Shown here piece by piece: positions 18,073 through 26,850 of a stretch of 64,000 nucleotides of DNA. This DNA comes from Saprospiraceae bacterium (GTDB taxonomy: Bacteria > Bacteroidota > Bacteroidia > Chitinophagales > Saprospiraceae). The notes under the pieces are model-generated. The model was given only the letters and a program-made list of their open reading frames with translations, ran no database searches and was not told where the DNA came from. The DNA lies in contig JAHDDE010000004.1 in NCBI GenBank assembly GCA_020629515.1, positions 1 through 64,000 on the forward strand, written 5' to 3'. Numbering within the stretch: position 1 is the first letter of the stretch; every line of letters starts with the position of its first letter. A program made the translations under genes and the position numbers.

Positions 18073-19359
18073 TTAAGCCTTCCTTTCTTTCAAATATTTC
18101 GACAGCCTTTTTAGTCCTACTTTAAGGTGGTCCTTGGGGATGTAAGGGTACACCATCCTAAAGTAACCAAATCCTTTATGGCCAAATCCATCGCCTGGAG
18201 TTAGTAGCACTCCAGACTTCTTATAGATGTCCATCCAAAGCTTATATTCTGCTTTTTTTGACAATTTTGATAAGTACTTGGACAAATCTAACCAAATGAA
18301 TAGAGATCCCTCAGGAGTGACATATGGTACATTTAATTGATCCAATACTTTAATGGCCAGGGTATATGAATCTGTTAGTAGTTTTTGATTTTTTACAATA
18401 AATTGATCCAAAAATGCGGTATCACTTACCATCTCTCCGATCAACCATTGGGTATGATTAGAGACGGAGTGAGTCAAGTTTAGGTTTTCATAGGCTTTGA
18501 GGAATGACTCGTTATGCGAATAGACGATTCCTACCCTGAATCCTGAGATGCCAAAGTCCTTAGAAAATGAATACCAGTGATGTAGATAATCACTCCGTAG
18601 TTCTGTCATAATCTGCCCATAAGATGACAATTCATGTGGATGATTAGAATTATTTATTCGAGATAGGGCATATATTTCGTTGAGTATAAGATGTACCTTG
18701 TTCACATGACACCACATAGCGATCTCATATAGTGATTGGTTGTCATAAATTAACCCAGTTGGATTGTCCGGAGAAGTAAGAACTAAGATCTTAAGTCGGT
18801 TACCTTTTCTATGAATTCTTCTTTTAGCTTGAGTGAGATGTTTGATTGATAAAGTAGGCCCATCTTTTAATTCTGATAAATCCTTGTGAGTGATGATGTC
18901 GTATCTTTTTACATCAGCTATGTTGCCTATATCTTGGCGATATACTGGATAGCTCGGAGCGGGGAAGGCTGCTACATCTCCGGCATCGGCAAGTAAGAAA
19001 GAGGTCATCTCTACGATGCCAGTTGCACCTGGAGAGCAAGCTAAATGTTGCGGGTCTATAGAGATATGCAAAAGATATTTCTCATAGAATTGAGATATAG
19101 ATTCACGAAATTCGATAGACCCCAAAGGAGAAGTATATCCCATGACCCAATCAGGAATTTCTTTATAAAGACTGATGTCTCTGAATTTTTCTTTGAGGTC
19201 TGACCACATGAGCTTGTTCTCAGCGATATTCAACGGAAAAGATCCTTTGGGATTTTTTTGGGGGTGATATTGATTTTCTTGCGCCTCAAAAGATATTTCC
19301 ATATCTGATCTTAAGACCGTCTTAGCCGCTTTCCTTCCTCTTTTAGACAATGATTTCAT
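18073..19359 (-). CDS. Class I/II PLP-dependent aminotransferase
   Basis: Fold-type I aminotransferase of 428 aa. VLTSPDNPTGLIYD binds the substrate carboxylate/PLP region, NEIYALS is the strand with the cofactor-contacting residues, and HHWYSFSKDFGISGFRVG carries the Schiff-base Lys (SFSK). The C terminus has the substrate-Arg region (FGYFRMVYPY). It resembles the branch that includes ACC synthase-like and aspartate/aromatic aminotransferases. The track begins at a GTG (19362); the ATG at 19359 forms TGATG with the stop of the upstream GAF gene and is more likely. Substrate unknown. Confidence 0.87.
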   Translation of the reverse strand: MKSLSKRGRKAAKTVLRSDMEISFEAQENQYHPQKNPKGSFPLNIAENKLMWSDLKEKFRDISLYKEIPDWVMGYTSPLGSIEFRESISQFYEKYLLHISIDPQHLACSPGATGIVEMTSFLLADAGDVAAFPAPSYPVYRQDIGNIADVKRYDIITHKDLSELKDGPTLSIKHLTQAKRRIHRKGNRLKILVLTSPDNPTGLIYDNQSLYEIAMWCHVNKVHLILNEIYALSRINNSNHPHELSSYGQIMTELRSDYLHHWYSFSKDFGISGFRVGIVYSHNESFLKAYENLNLTHSVSNHTQWLIGEMVSDTAFLDQFIVKNQKLLTDSYTLAIKVLDQLNVPYVTPEGSLFIWLDLSKYLSKLSKKAEYKLWMDIYKKSGVLLTPGDGFGHKGFGYFRMVYPYIPKDHLKVGLKRLSKYLKERKA

Positions 19360-19916
19360 CACATTACTATTTTATTCTGGGTTAATTTATTTTGAGCGAA
19401 ATGCTTAAGAAGTATGCGCTCTATAAAAGACTGATCAACTCTATCAAACGAGTTTTTAATACTACTATCAACATCGAAAACTGCTATTAAATTATCCTTG
19501 TTGTCGAATACGGGTAGGACTATTTCAGATTGAGAATTGGGATCGCATGCGATGTGATCTTCTCCTTCGGTCAAAGCATGTACATCATCTACAATTTTTG
19601 TTTTTTTAGTTGCGGCTACCGTACCACATACTCCCTTCTTGAAATTGATATAAAAACATCCTAATGTTCCTTGGTAAGGGCCTACGATAAGTTGATCGTT
19701 TTTATGCACGCAGTAAAACCCCGTCCAATAGAAATATGGCATATGAGACTTAAAGACACAATTGATTGTTACCATTTTTAGGATAACATCAGTCTCTCCT
19801 GTAAGCAAGGCATCTAATTCTGACTCACATTTTTGATAAGCAAGTACCTTTTCTTCTTCATTCAAATTCTTCGAGGGATTGATGAAATAGGGCATTACTT
19901 CTGAGGCATGGGCCAT
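19359..19916 (-). CDS. GAF-domain protein, free-methionine-(R)-sulfoxide-reductase-like
   Basis: A 185-aa GAF protein of the YebR/fRMsr type, which reduces free methionine-R-sulfoxide in the cytosol. Diagnostic stretches are FYWTGFYCV, GPYQGTLGCFYINF, GVCGTVAATKKTKIVDDVHAL, HIACDPNSQSEIVLPV and AVFDVDS. All three Cys used by the family (GCF, GVCG, IACD) are present, so activity is plausible. It heads a leftward gene train, coupled by a 1-nt overlap to the aminotransferase. About 20 extra N-terminal residues precede the usual start. Confidence 0.85.
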   Translation of the reverse strand: MAHASEVMPYFINPSKNLNEEEKVLAYQKCESELDALLTGETDVILKMVTINCVFKSHMPYFYWTGFYCVHKNDQLIVGPYQGTLGCFYINFKKGVCGTVAATKKTKIVDDVHALTEGEDHIACDPNSQSEIVLPVFDNKDNLIAVFDVDSSIKNSFDRVDQSFIERILLKHFAQNKLTQNKIVM

Positions 19917-20014
19917 GGTATATTGATTTATTTGTTCAAAAGTAAGGAGTCCGTCTAAAAGATGTTCTTAGATCGAACTGGGTTTGTAAATTTGATCTTA
20001 TAAGTTAAGCATAA

Positions 20015-20455
20015 ATGAATTTCACTAAGTTTTTTCATCTTATAAGTTATTTACAGTATCCTACGATGCTCATTGGGTTTTATTTTGTTGTGAGACCATA
20101 CATTACAGGTGAGATAATTGAGGACCCCACAGTTATGATTAGTGCAATCAATACCATCTTAGTCTGTATGGGTTTGAGTGTGAGCTTTTCTACCTTACAA
20201 GACACTACAAAGACACAAAATAATATATCAAAAAAAATATGGCAAGACCCTAAAAAGGGGAGTTTGTTCATATTGGCTATCTGTTTTATGATCTTATTTA
20301 TATTATGTTTTGGCTTATTCGGATATTTCGTTAGTCATAATACAGCGTTTAAAGAGATTTCATTAGGATGCATAGTGCTTTCGATAGGTCTTATAGGCAT
20401 GCTCAAGGCCGCCAAGGAAATGTTTGAAAACCATCGATTAGATAAAAATTCATAA
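20015..20455 (+). CDS. Four-helix membrane protein, hypothetical
   Basis: A 146-aa protein with four predicted membrane segments (YLQYPTMLIGFYFVV, MISAINTILVCMGLSVSF, LFILAICFMILFILCFGLFGYF, ISLGCIVLSIGLIGML) and a polar loop rich in Thr/Gln/Lys between helices 2 and 3. No family recognised. It lies 32 bp upstream of an MFS transporter gene and is probably co-transcribed. A TAAATTTG element 20 bp upstream of the ATG resembles a Bacteroidota -7 box, but no good -33 TTG is correctly placed. Confidence 0.65.
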   Translation: MNFTKFFHLISYLQYPTMLIGFYFVVRPYITGEIIEDPTVMISAINTILVCMGLSVSFSTLQDTTKTQNNISKKIWQDPKKGSLFILAICFMILFILCFGLFGYFVSHNTAFKEISLGCIVLSIGLIGMLKAAKEMFENHRLDKNS

Positions 20456-20487
20456 TATTTTTCAATACCTGACCTTCAAGCGATCCT

Positions 20488-21696
20488 ATGGATATCAAAA
20501 AACGCTCCGTTATATTTATTTTTCTAACTGTGATGATTGATGTCATCGGATTTGGTATTATCATTCCAGTTTTTCCATCACTGATAGAAGCACTTACTGG
20601 TGAAGGTTTGAGCGCAGCGTCAGGATGGGGAGGTATGCTAATGGTCTCTTTTGCCTTGATGCAATTTTTTTTTGCACCAGTTATGGGGGAATTGAGTGAT
20701 AAGTATGGCAGACGTCCCATATTGTTATTGAGTTTGCTGGGGCTAAGTTTGGATTATTTGCTTCATGCTTTTGCCCCAACCATTTTGTGGTTGTTTATAG
20801 GAAGAATAATTGCTGGGATTGGAGGAGCATCTTTTACTACAGCTAATGCTTATATGGCCGATATATCTTCCCCTGATGAAAGAGCAAAAAATTTCGGTTT
20901 AATAGGTGCAGCTTTTGGATTTGGATTTATTATTGGCCCTGCTATCGGTGGAATTTTTGGCAATATAGATGTCCGCTTACCATTCTTCTTGGCTGCAGGG
21001 TTATCCTTTGCTAACTTTATATTTGGATACTTCTTAGTACCTGAATCACTCAGTAAAGAAAATCGAAGGGAACCTGATTACCAAAAGATGATACCTGGAG
21101 TGTCTTTAGCTTTTTTAGGAAAGTACAAATCACTTGGATGGATGATTTTTGCCCTTTTCTTAGCTAATGTGGCAGGGCAAGTGCTGCCTGCGATTTGGTC
21201 ATTTTTTACAATGGAAGTTTATAATTGGAATGAAGCACAAGTAGGGTATAGCTTAAGTTTTGTGGGTTTGTTGGTGGCATTGGTTCAGGGAGGCTTAATA
21301 GGAATTGCTGTTAAGAAATTTGGTCAAAAGAAAGTCATTTTAGGTGGATTTGTCTTATGGAGCTTCGGGATGTTCATGTTTGCGTTTGCCTCTGAGGCGT
21401 GGATGCTCTATGCCATACTTATACCATATGCACTTGGGGGTGTTGCTGGACCTACTTTGCAAGGTTTATTGTCTAACGAAGTATCCGAAAAAGAACAAGG
21501 TAATTTGCAGGGTGCTCTAACCAGTATGATCAGCCTGACTACGATCATTGGACCTGCTATAGCCACAGGATTATTTTACTTCTTTACGCAAGAAGGAGCT
21601 TCTTTCTATTTTCCAGGAGCACCTTATTTGATGAGTTGCCTGCTATTGGTGTTGGCAACATGGTGTGTACGGCGAGGATTGTTGAAATTTAATTGA
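20488..21696 (+). CDS. MFS transporter, TCR/Tet-like drug efflux family
   Basis: Inner-membrane proton antiporter of 402 aa with about 12 helices. The N-terminal IDVIGFGIIIPVFPSLIEAL and the loop 2-3 motif GELSDKYGRRPILLLSLLG (MFS motif A) match the TetA/TCR group. The central loop is short, and LIGAAFGFGFIIGPAIGG corresponds to helix 5 motif C of antiporters. It would export a small hydrophobic compound; tetracycline resistance itself should not be assumed. A hairpin follows. Confidence 0.88.
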   Translation: MDIKKRSVIFIFLTVMIDVIGFGIIIPVFPSLIEALTGEGLSAASGWGGMLMVSFALMQFFFAPVMGELSDKYGRRPILLLSLLGLSLDYLLHAFAPTILWLFIGRIIAGIGGASFTTANAYMADISSPDERAKNFGLIGAAFGFGFIIGPAIGGIFGNIDVRLPFFLAAGLSFANFIFGYFLVPESLSKENRREPDYQKMIPGVSLAFLGKYKSLGWMIFALFLANVAGQVLPAIWSFFTMEVYNWNEAQVGYSLSFVGLLVALVQGGLIGIAVKKFGQKKVILGGFVLWSFGMFMFAFASEAWMLYAILIPYALGGVAGPTLQGLLSNEVSEKEQGNLQGALTSMISLTTIIGPAIATGLFYFFTQEGASFYFPGAPYLMSCLLLVLATWCVRRGLLKFN

Positions 21697-21732
21697 ACCG
21701 GTACTAAAAGGCCAAAATTGGTTAAAGGTATT

Positions 21733-21763
21733 ATACGAGCTATCCCAAAAAGATAGCTCGTAT
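21733..21763. terminator. Hairpin between convergent genes, likely terminator
   Basis: ATACGAGCTATC (21733-21744) and GATAGCTCGTAT (21752-21763) form a perfect 12-bp stem with loop CCAAAAA. The tail on the + strand is only moderately T-rich. Position 37 bp after the MFS stop and before the convergent small gene supports a terminator. Confidence 0.62.
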
Positions 21764-21827
21764 GTAGATATATTTCTTAATTATAAGTTGCAATAAAAGG
21801 AAGTATACTTTTAGCTTTTTGTGATTA

Positions 21828-22193
21828 TTAGCTCAATGAATATATAATTGCGTTGATATTATATCTTTCTACAATTTTTTCGGTGAACATTTTATGGCCT
21901 TTGGGTGCGAGTAAAAATAATTTACCCCCCTTCATACTAGCCATCATACTGAGAAGTTTCCACTTGGTCACCAATGATTGAACCTTTTCGGTTTTAAGTG
22001 CTATTTCAGAAAAATATCGAGTTTTTCCATTCAGTTTAAAGGACATGTCAGCCTGCACAGATTGATCTGTACTTTTATTAACAAAGGATTTAGGTGGATC
22101 AAAATCTTCGTGATTAGCTTTTAGTTCAGATATAGATCTTGAGTTTGCCCAATCTAATGCTTTTTGGAAGTACTTCTGTTTGGATTCTGTCAT
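21828..22193 (-). CDS. Conserved-looking small protein, hypothetical (121 aa)
   Basis: A soluble basic protein without signal or membrane segment. It begins MTESKQKYFQKALDWAN, has a polar middle (LKANHEDFDPPKSFVNK) and ends in predicted alpha/beta alternation (KGGKLFLLAPKGHKMFTEKIVERYNI). The C-terminal half could form a restriction-endonuclease-like or ATPase-like strand-helix pair, but I cannot name it. It is monocistronic between a hairpin on one side and about 200 bp of non-coding DNA on the other. Confidence 0.6.
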   Translation of the reverse strand: MTESKQKYFQKALDWANSRSISELKANHEDFDPPKSFVNKSTDQSVQADMSFKLNGKTRYFSEIALKTEKVQSLVTKWKLLSMMASMKGGKLFLLAPKGHKMFTEKIVERYNINAIIYSLS

Positions 22194-22303
22194 GTAGATA
22201 TTTTAATGAAACATTTGATGTACCTATATACAACTGATTTTGGGCGAGCTTAAGTTCCTCTTTATTGATTTATTATAATATTTCATCTAAGTTTTCAAAG
22301 AAT

Positions 22304-22331
22304 TGAGCCTCAAATTGGATTTAGAGGCTCA
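22304..22331 (-). terminator. Weak terminator-like hairpin
   Basis: TGAGCCTC (22304-22311) pairs with GAGGCTCA (22324-22331), 8 bp with a 12-nt loop. It lies about 70 bp downstream of the YwbE-like gene on the minus strand, where ATTCTTTG follows. The T-tract is short. Confidence 0.42.
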
Positions 22332-22401
22332 CAATCGCTTAATGCTATCTCTAATCAATTAGAACATGTCTGTGCTAATGCTGCTAATTAGAATTCGGAG
22401 C

Positions 22402-22602
22402 TCATTCATCTAATACGACATTTTGAACTCTGCCAATCTCTCCTGTGCTCAATTGAACTTTTATACCATGGGGGTGAAAACTTGATTTGGTCAATATCCT
22501 TTTGACAAAGCCTTCTGTGATTTCTCCATTACGCTGATGATGTTTTTGTACGATCTCAACGAGATCACCGATATTGACATTGCTTCTCTTTTGCCCATTC
22601 AT
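22402..22602 (-). CDS. YwbE family protein (DUF2196)
   Basis: A 66-aa protein matching the YwbE/DUF2196 pattern almost end to end: MNGQKRSNVNIGDLVEIVQK, then a G-x-[IVL]-T-x-G-x-V-K-x-I-L-T-K-S segment, HPHGIKVQLSTGEIGRVQ and a short tail. It is a small SH3-like or S4-adjacent beta-barrel of unknown function, widespread in Firmicutes and Bacteroidota and possibly RNA-associated. It sits 28 bp after the upstream small gene in the same direction. Confidence 0.85.
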   Translation of the reverse strand: MNGQKRSNVNIGDLVEIVQKHHQRNGEITEGFVKRILTKSSFHPHGIKVQLSTGEIGRVQNVVLDE

Positions 22603-22630
22603 GATTAAAAAAAGTGATATGGTTACTAAT

Positions 22631-22894
22631 TTAATTATATCGTCGCCATAAATCTTCCCATTCCTCTTCTATAGATCCTTCAAAAACTGGTTGATGAGCT
22701 CTATCGTACCAATACTCTGCATTCCATTGGTCTCCTTCTTTTCTGTGTAGGTAAGCGTGTACGTGGGCAGCCGATTTGGTATTTGAATTATCTACTAATT
22801 GATGTGCTTTATCCCAATCACCTTGTCTATCGTGATACAATGCTTTGACTACTATAGTCCAGGCGGGGTTGAAGATCAGCTCTTTATTCTTCAC
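22631..22894 (-). CDS. Small conserved protein (GDWDKAH type), hypothetical
   Basis: Soluble helical protein with the recognisable core ALYHDRQGDWDKAHQLVD, HVHAYLHRKEGDQWNAEYWY and a C-terminal EEEWEDLWRRY. This repeat-like helix pair resembles a minimal TPR unit; the function is unknown to me. The track starts at GTG 22927, which overlaps the upstream cupin gene by 44 nt. A second GTG at 22894 (GTG AAG AAT, KNKELIF) leaves an 11-nt overlap and gives a length that fits the conserved core better, so I prefer it, with uncertainty. Confidence 0.62.
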   Translation of the reverse strand: MKNKELIFNPAWTIVVKALYHDRQGDWDKAHQLVDNSNTKSAAHVHAYLHRKEGDQWNAEYWYDRAHQPVFEGSIEEEWEDLWRRYN

Positions 22895-23252
22895 GATGTA
22901 CCGTAGATGGACTGAACGCTGGGACACAGAAAGCTAAGTATTCAACGGGCTCATCAAATGGGTTAGAATATTGTACTCGGCAGCCTGACTTAATTAGTAT
23001 TGATTCTCCAGCGTTTAATACAATTTCTTCCGTATCATCAATAATAATTTTTTTTCTTCCTTTTATGACAAAAGTGATTTCGTCAAATTGAGGGGTTTGG
23101 TAGGGTTCTCCCCATTGAGGAGGTGCTACCATATGAGCTACGCTATATTTTGATTCATCTGTACTTGCCAAGCCAAAGTGTTCTTTGATACTTTTACCGT
23201 CATCTGTAGGAACGATGAATGGTTGGGTTTGCTTGATATACTTTTTGGACAT
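22884..23252 (-). CDS. Cupin-domain protein
   Basis: A 122-aa single-domain cupin. Features are the first motif region around EPYQTPQFDEITFVIKGRKKIII and the second around ESILIKSGCRVQYSNPFDEPVEYLAFCVPAF. The usual motif-1 His residues are replaced (TPQFDE), so metal binding may be altered. It may be a small-molecule isomerase or sensor. It overlaps the start of the GDWDKAH gene and is the first gene of a three-gene leftward set (cupin, GDWDKAH, YwbE). Confidence 0.75.
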   Translation of the reverse strand: MSKKYIKQTQPFIVPTDDGKSIKEHFGLASTDESKYSVAHMVAPPQWGEPYQTPQFDEITFVIKGRKKIIIDDTEEIVLNAGESILIKSGCRVQYSNPFDEPVEYLAFCVPAFSPSTVHREE

Positions 23253-23338
23253 ATGGTCTATTTCTATATTGGGCCAAAAATAGTATTTCTACCGCATTGC
23301 AGTGAGGGGAGAATGATTATAAGAGCTCGTGGTAATAT

Positions 23339-24763
23339 TCAATTTTGTAATCTGAGAGCGCAGTTTTTAATCAACTGCCAAGCTGCCTGTACGTGTTGAA
23401 GTGATACATTTGTTTGACCTATAGACATCCTAAGCGTATAAATGCCTTTTACTTTAGTATGAGTAATAAAAAGCTGGCCTGTAGCATTGACACTTTGCAG
23501 AAGACGTTCATTGAGTCGGTTAGCTTCATCAAGAGTTGGTTGAATTGATGAGGGGAAATACCTAAAACACACCAGGTTCATCTCCAATGGAACGATCATC
23601 TGAAAATCTGAATTTTCTAAGATCGCTTTTTCGAGCCACTGCGCTATCTGATTATGATATCTTAGTTTTCCTTGTAGACCTTGTAGTCCATAGTATCGTA
23701 AAACAAACCATAATTTGAGCGATCTAAATCGTCGTCCTAAAGGTATGCCCCAATCACAGTGATTATTGACATGACCATCTGATTTGGTTTTAAGATATTC
23801 TGGAAGTATTGCAAAAGTGTTAACCAATGCAGTAGGGTCCTTAATGAAGTATACTGAGCAATCAAAATTGGTGAATAACCATTTATGTGGATTGAAAACA
23901 AAACTATCGACCTGTACTATACCTTCTAATAAGTATTGATACTCAGGTAAGATCAATGCCGAACCTGCATATGCGGCATCTACATGAAGCCAGATACTAT
24001 ATTGCTCTGCTATTTCAGCTATTTCTTTTAATGGATCCATAGCCAGGGTTCCAGTAGTCCCTAACGCAGCTACGATACAAAGTGGATTATATCCATCTGA
24101 TAGATCTTTTTTAATTTGGGAATGTAGTGCCTCAGGAATCATCGCCATTCGATCATCCGTTGGAATTTTAATTACATTGTCTTTCCCTATGCCTGCAATT
24201 TTTGCCCCTTTCTCGACAGAAGAATGAGTTTGATCAGAACAGTAAAGTCGATATTTTTCTGAGCCTGAATAGCCTTTGTGATTGATATGGTGTTCTGACT
24301 TTTTTTCCCTTGCAGTGAGTATGGCCGTAAGGCTTGCTGACGAGGCAGAATCTTGGATAACTCCTGACCAGTCTTTTGAGAAGCCCATGGCTTTCAATAA
24401 CCATTGAACGACCTTTTCTTCTAATTCTGTTGAAGCTGGAGAAGTTTCCCATTTCATCCCTTGCACACCAAGGGTGGCTGTTAGCATCTCTGCCAAAATA
24501 GAAGGTGGGCTGGTGTTAGCTTGGAAGTAGGCATAATAGTTAGGGCTTTGCCAATGAGTCACTCCAGGTAAGATAATATCCTTAAAATCTCGAAAAATCT
24601 CTTGAATTGATTCCCCCTCATCGGGTATACAATCTGGTAATTTATTATAGATTTCTTTAGGAGTGACTTGGGATTTGACAGGATAAGACTCTACTTCGTC
24701 CATATAATCTGCCATCCAGTCCACAAAGCGGTGAGCTTCTTTTCTAAATTCTTTTGAGTTCAT
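23339..24763 (-). CDS. Aromatic-L-amino-acid decarboxylase family protein
   Basis: PLP-dependent group II decarboxylase of 474 aa, the DDC/TDC type. Key segments are the N-terminal domain with ILPGVTHWQSPNYYAYFQAN (Pro/His loop), ASSASLTAILTAREKK, LHVDAAYAGSALI (Asp binding the pyridine nitrogen) and DSFVFNPHKWLFTNFDC with the Schiff-base Lys. It should convert tyrosine, phenylalanine, DOPA or tryptophan to the amine. It is monocistronic. A phenylalanine 4-hydroxylase lies about 10 kb away in the window, so tyramine production from phenylalanine is possible; the link is inference. Confidence 0.9.
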   Translation of the reverse strand: MNSKEFRKEAHRFVDWMADYMDEVESYPVKSQVTPKEIYNKLPDCIPDEGESIQEIFRDFKDIILPGVTHWQSPNYYAYFQANTSPPSILAEMLTATLGVQGMKWETSPASTELEEKVVQWLLKAMGFSKDWSGVIQDSASSASLTAILTAREKKSEHHINHKGYSGSEKYRLYCSDQTHSSVEKGAKIAGIGKDNVIKIPTDDRMAMIPEALHSQIKKDLSDGYNPLCIVAALGTTGTLAMDPLKEIAEIAEQYSIWLHVDAAYAGSALILPEYQYLLEGIVQVDSFVFNPHKWLFTNFDCSVYFIKDPTALVNTFAILPEYLKTKSDGHVNNHCDWGIPLGRRFRSLKLWFVLRYYGLQGLQGKLRYHNQIAQWLEKAILENSDFQMIVPLEMNLVCFRYFPSSIQPTLDEANRLNERLLQSVNATGQLFITHTKVKGIYTLRMSIGQTNVSLQHVQAAWQLIKNCALRLQN

Positions 24764-24790
24764 TTAATGCTTATCTAACATTACAAATTA

Positions 24791-24821
24791 AAAAGAGATG
24801 TCCACAATGAACATCTCTTTT
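24791..24821 (-). terminator. Rho-independent terminator
   Basis: AAAAGAGATGT (24791-24801) pairs with ACATCTCTTTT (24811-24821) around a 9-nt loop. It is positioned after the leftward TIM-barrel gene and before the decarboxylase start. Confidence 0.8.
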
Positions 24822-24853
24822 TTAAATTATGCTTTTGAATTGTAGCTTTTATT

Positions 24854-25762
24854 TTATGCGAATCTTAACTCCTTTAAATATTCAGCACCCACTGCCACAC
24901 TCTTCATCGGAGTAGAATTGTCATATCTTTCTTGCTCCAGTATAAAATATTTCATCCCTCGTTCAGAAGCTCTTTTGAGTATGGTAGGGAAGTCAATTAT
25001 TCCTGTACCTAAGTCACAAGATGCTTGTCTTTCGTCGCCCGCATCTTTCATTCTATCCTTCACATGACAAAGTCTAAATCGATTAGGATATTTGTCCAAA
25101 TATTCAATCGGATCTGCTCCGCCTGTTACTACCCAATAGATATCCATTTCGTGGTCTACTAATTCTGGGTCGGTATTTTCCATCATGAAGTCTTGAGGTA
25201 TCATTCCTGAAAAGGGCACAAAAGAATAAGCATGATTATGATATGCAAACCTTATACCGTTCTTTTTACAAGTTTCACCACAACTATTGAAGAGATCAGT
25301 GATCTTTTTCCAATCTTCTACTGATTTTTGAGGCCCAACAAACGGGCATATAAGGTAGTCTAAACCCACCTCTGCTGCTTCTGCTGCTTTTTGTTCAAAA
25401 TTTTCGTGGATATTGCAATGACTTGAAACCATTTCGAGACCCACATCTCCTAAAAATGATTTGAAATCTTTTGCTGGCATATCCCACCATAGACCTTGTT
25501 TTCCTTCATATCCCTCGAGCTGAGCAAAACCCATGTCAGAGAGTTTTTTTATGACTTCTTTTGGATCTTTTGGCATCTCATCCCTTAAAGTGTACAGTTG
25601 AATCCCAAATTTTTCCAGGCTCGGTGGTGCGACGTCTTTTACGATTTTGTCCACGCTGGATTGCTTTGTGCCGCAAGCAGGAAGTAATAAACTACCTGCA
25701 ACAGCATACGCTGCTGAATGCATAAATGCTCTTCGAGAATTGGAAGTTAGTTTGTTAGTCAT
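24854..25762 (-). CDS. Tat-exported sugar phosphate isomerase/epimerase-type TIM barrel
   Basis: A 302-aa xylose-isomerase-like (AP endonuclease 2 family) protein. It begins with a twin-arginine signal (SNSRRAFMHSAAYAVAGS), then a lipobox-like LPAC. The barrel contains FGIQLYTLRDEM, MVSSHCNIHENF, RFAYHNHAYSFVPF, VDHEMDIYWVVTGG, RLCHVKDRM and FILEQERYDNS. The Glu/Asp/His/Glu set of the divalent-metal site is visible. Such proteins epimerise or isomerise sugars or inositols. It is monocistronic with a terminator behind. Substrate unknown. Confidence 0.87.
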   Translation of the reverse strand: MTNKLTSNSRRAFMHSAAYAVAGSLLLPACGTKQSSVDKIVKDVAPPSLEKFGIQLYTLRDEMPKDPKEVIKKLSDMGFAQLEGYEGKQGLWWDMPAKDFKSFLGDVGLEMVSSHCNIHENFEQKAAEAAEVGLDYLICPFVGPQKSVEDWKKITDLFNSCGETCKKNGIRFAYHNHAYSFVPFSGMIPQDFMMENTDPELVDHEMDIYWVVTGGADPIEYLDKYPNRFRLCHVKDRMKDAGDERQASCDLGTGIIDFPTILKRASERGMKYFILEQERYDNSTPMKSVAVGAEYLKELRFA

Positions 25763-25972
25763 GATTCGATAGTTAGATCTGCGCTAAGATTAAAAGTTTT
25801 AACCATATTATCTTTTAAATCAAGTGATAAAGAAAGTTGAAGGAATAAAGACGTTGTAACTATTACTTATTAACTGCTCCTGAATTAGCTATCCAGAAAA
25901 TAGGGGATATCGATTTGATTAATTTGAATATGGGCCTTTGTATGGATAGATAGTGCCTAACCATAAACTGGG

Positions 25973-26845
25973 TTATTCCCACCATGGATAAAATTCAGGC
26001 ATATCAGAAGCCTTAGACTCAAAATTTGGATCTCTTTTGTCAAGAAAAGATTGAACACCTTCTTTGCCGTCTTTCATACTGGCATAGAAAATGGCTAGTG
26101 AATCCACTTTGTGAGCCTCTACAGGATGCGACGTGGCAGCATTGCGATACATCATCTGTCGTGATAATGTCACTGCCACTGGACTAAAGTTGACAATCTT
26201 CTTGGCTATGGTATATGCAGCATTTAATAACTCTTCTGCCTTGTGAATTGATTTTATATAACCAGCTTGCAGTAGTACTTCTGGCTTATGAATCTCTCCA
26301 GTATACACCCATTCTAAAGCTGTAGACATATTCACTATTCTGGGTAAGAACCAAGTTGAGCAAGCTTCTGGTGTTATACCTATTTTATTAAATACGAATC
26401 CAACTTTACCAAATTCAGAACAAAGTCTGATATCCATAGCACAGGTCATCGTAGCACCGATGCCAACAGCAGCACCATTGATAGCTGCTATAACGGGTTT
26501 CTTACAATCATAAATAGCTAAAGTCACCCTACCGCCTGTATCTCGGACACCTTGGATGAATTCAGGATCATCTAATTTTTCATTCATATCATCGATTGTA
26601 GGCTTCAGATCTTCATTCAGTCCGAATACATTTCCAGCAACCGATAAGTCCATACCTGCACAAAAGGCTCGACCTGCTCCCGTTACAACTATAGCTCTTA
26701 TATCGTCGTCTTCATTGGCAGATTCAAAAAAATGAATTAATTCATTTGCCATTTCTACTGTAAAAGCATTGAGGGCGTCAGGTCTATTCAACGTTAGTGT
26801 AGCTATGTATTCAGAGATTTCTACTTTGAGTGTATTATAGTTCAT
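25973..26845 (-). CDS. Enoyl-CoA hydratase/isomerase (crotonase) family protein
   Basis: Crotonase-fold acyl-CoA enzyme of 290 aa. The CoA/oxyanion segments are GAGRAFCAGMDLSV and AAINGAAVGIGATMTCAMDIRL. FGKVGFVFNKIGITPEACSTWFLPRIV holds the Glu-region residues used by hydratases or isomerases (Glu in TPEAC), and the C-terminal helices end ASDMPEFYPWWE. It is 5 bp after the Dabb lipoprotein gene and belongs to the operon that starts with the ThuA/sorbosone dehydrogenase gene, an unexpected partner. The role may be beta-oxidation or aromatic acid breakdown. Confidence 0.89.
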   Translation of the reverse strand: MNYNTLKVEISEYIATLTLNRPDALNAFTVEMANELIHFFESANEDDDIRAIVVTGAGRAFCAGMDLSVAGNVFGLNEDLKPTIDDMNEKLDDPEFIQGVRDTGGRVTLAIYDCKKPVIAAINGAAVGIGATMTCAMDIRLCSEFGKVGFVFNKIGITPEACSTWFLPRIVNMSTALEWVYTGEIHKPEVLLQAGYIKSIHKAEELLNAAYTIAKKIVNFSPVAVTLSRQMMYRNAATSHPVEAHKVDSLAIFYASMKDGKEGVQSFLDKRDPNFESKASDMPEFYPWWE

Positions 26846-26850
26846 TAATC

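Noticed and set aside
19987-19994. TAAATTTG as promoter of the membrane-protein gene at 20015
   Set aside because: The -7 box matches, but no TTG lies 19-21 bp upstream, so it was not listed as a promoter.
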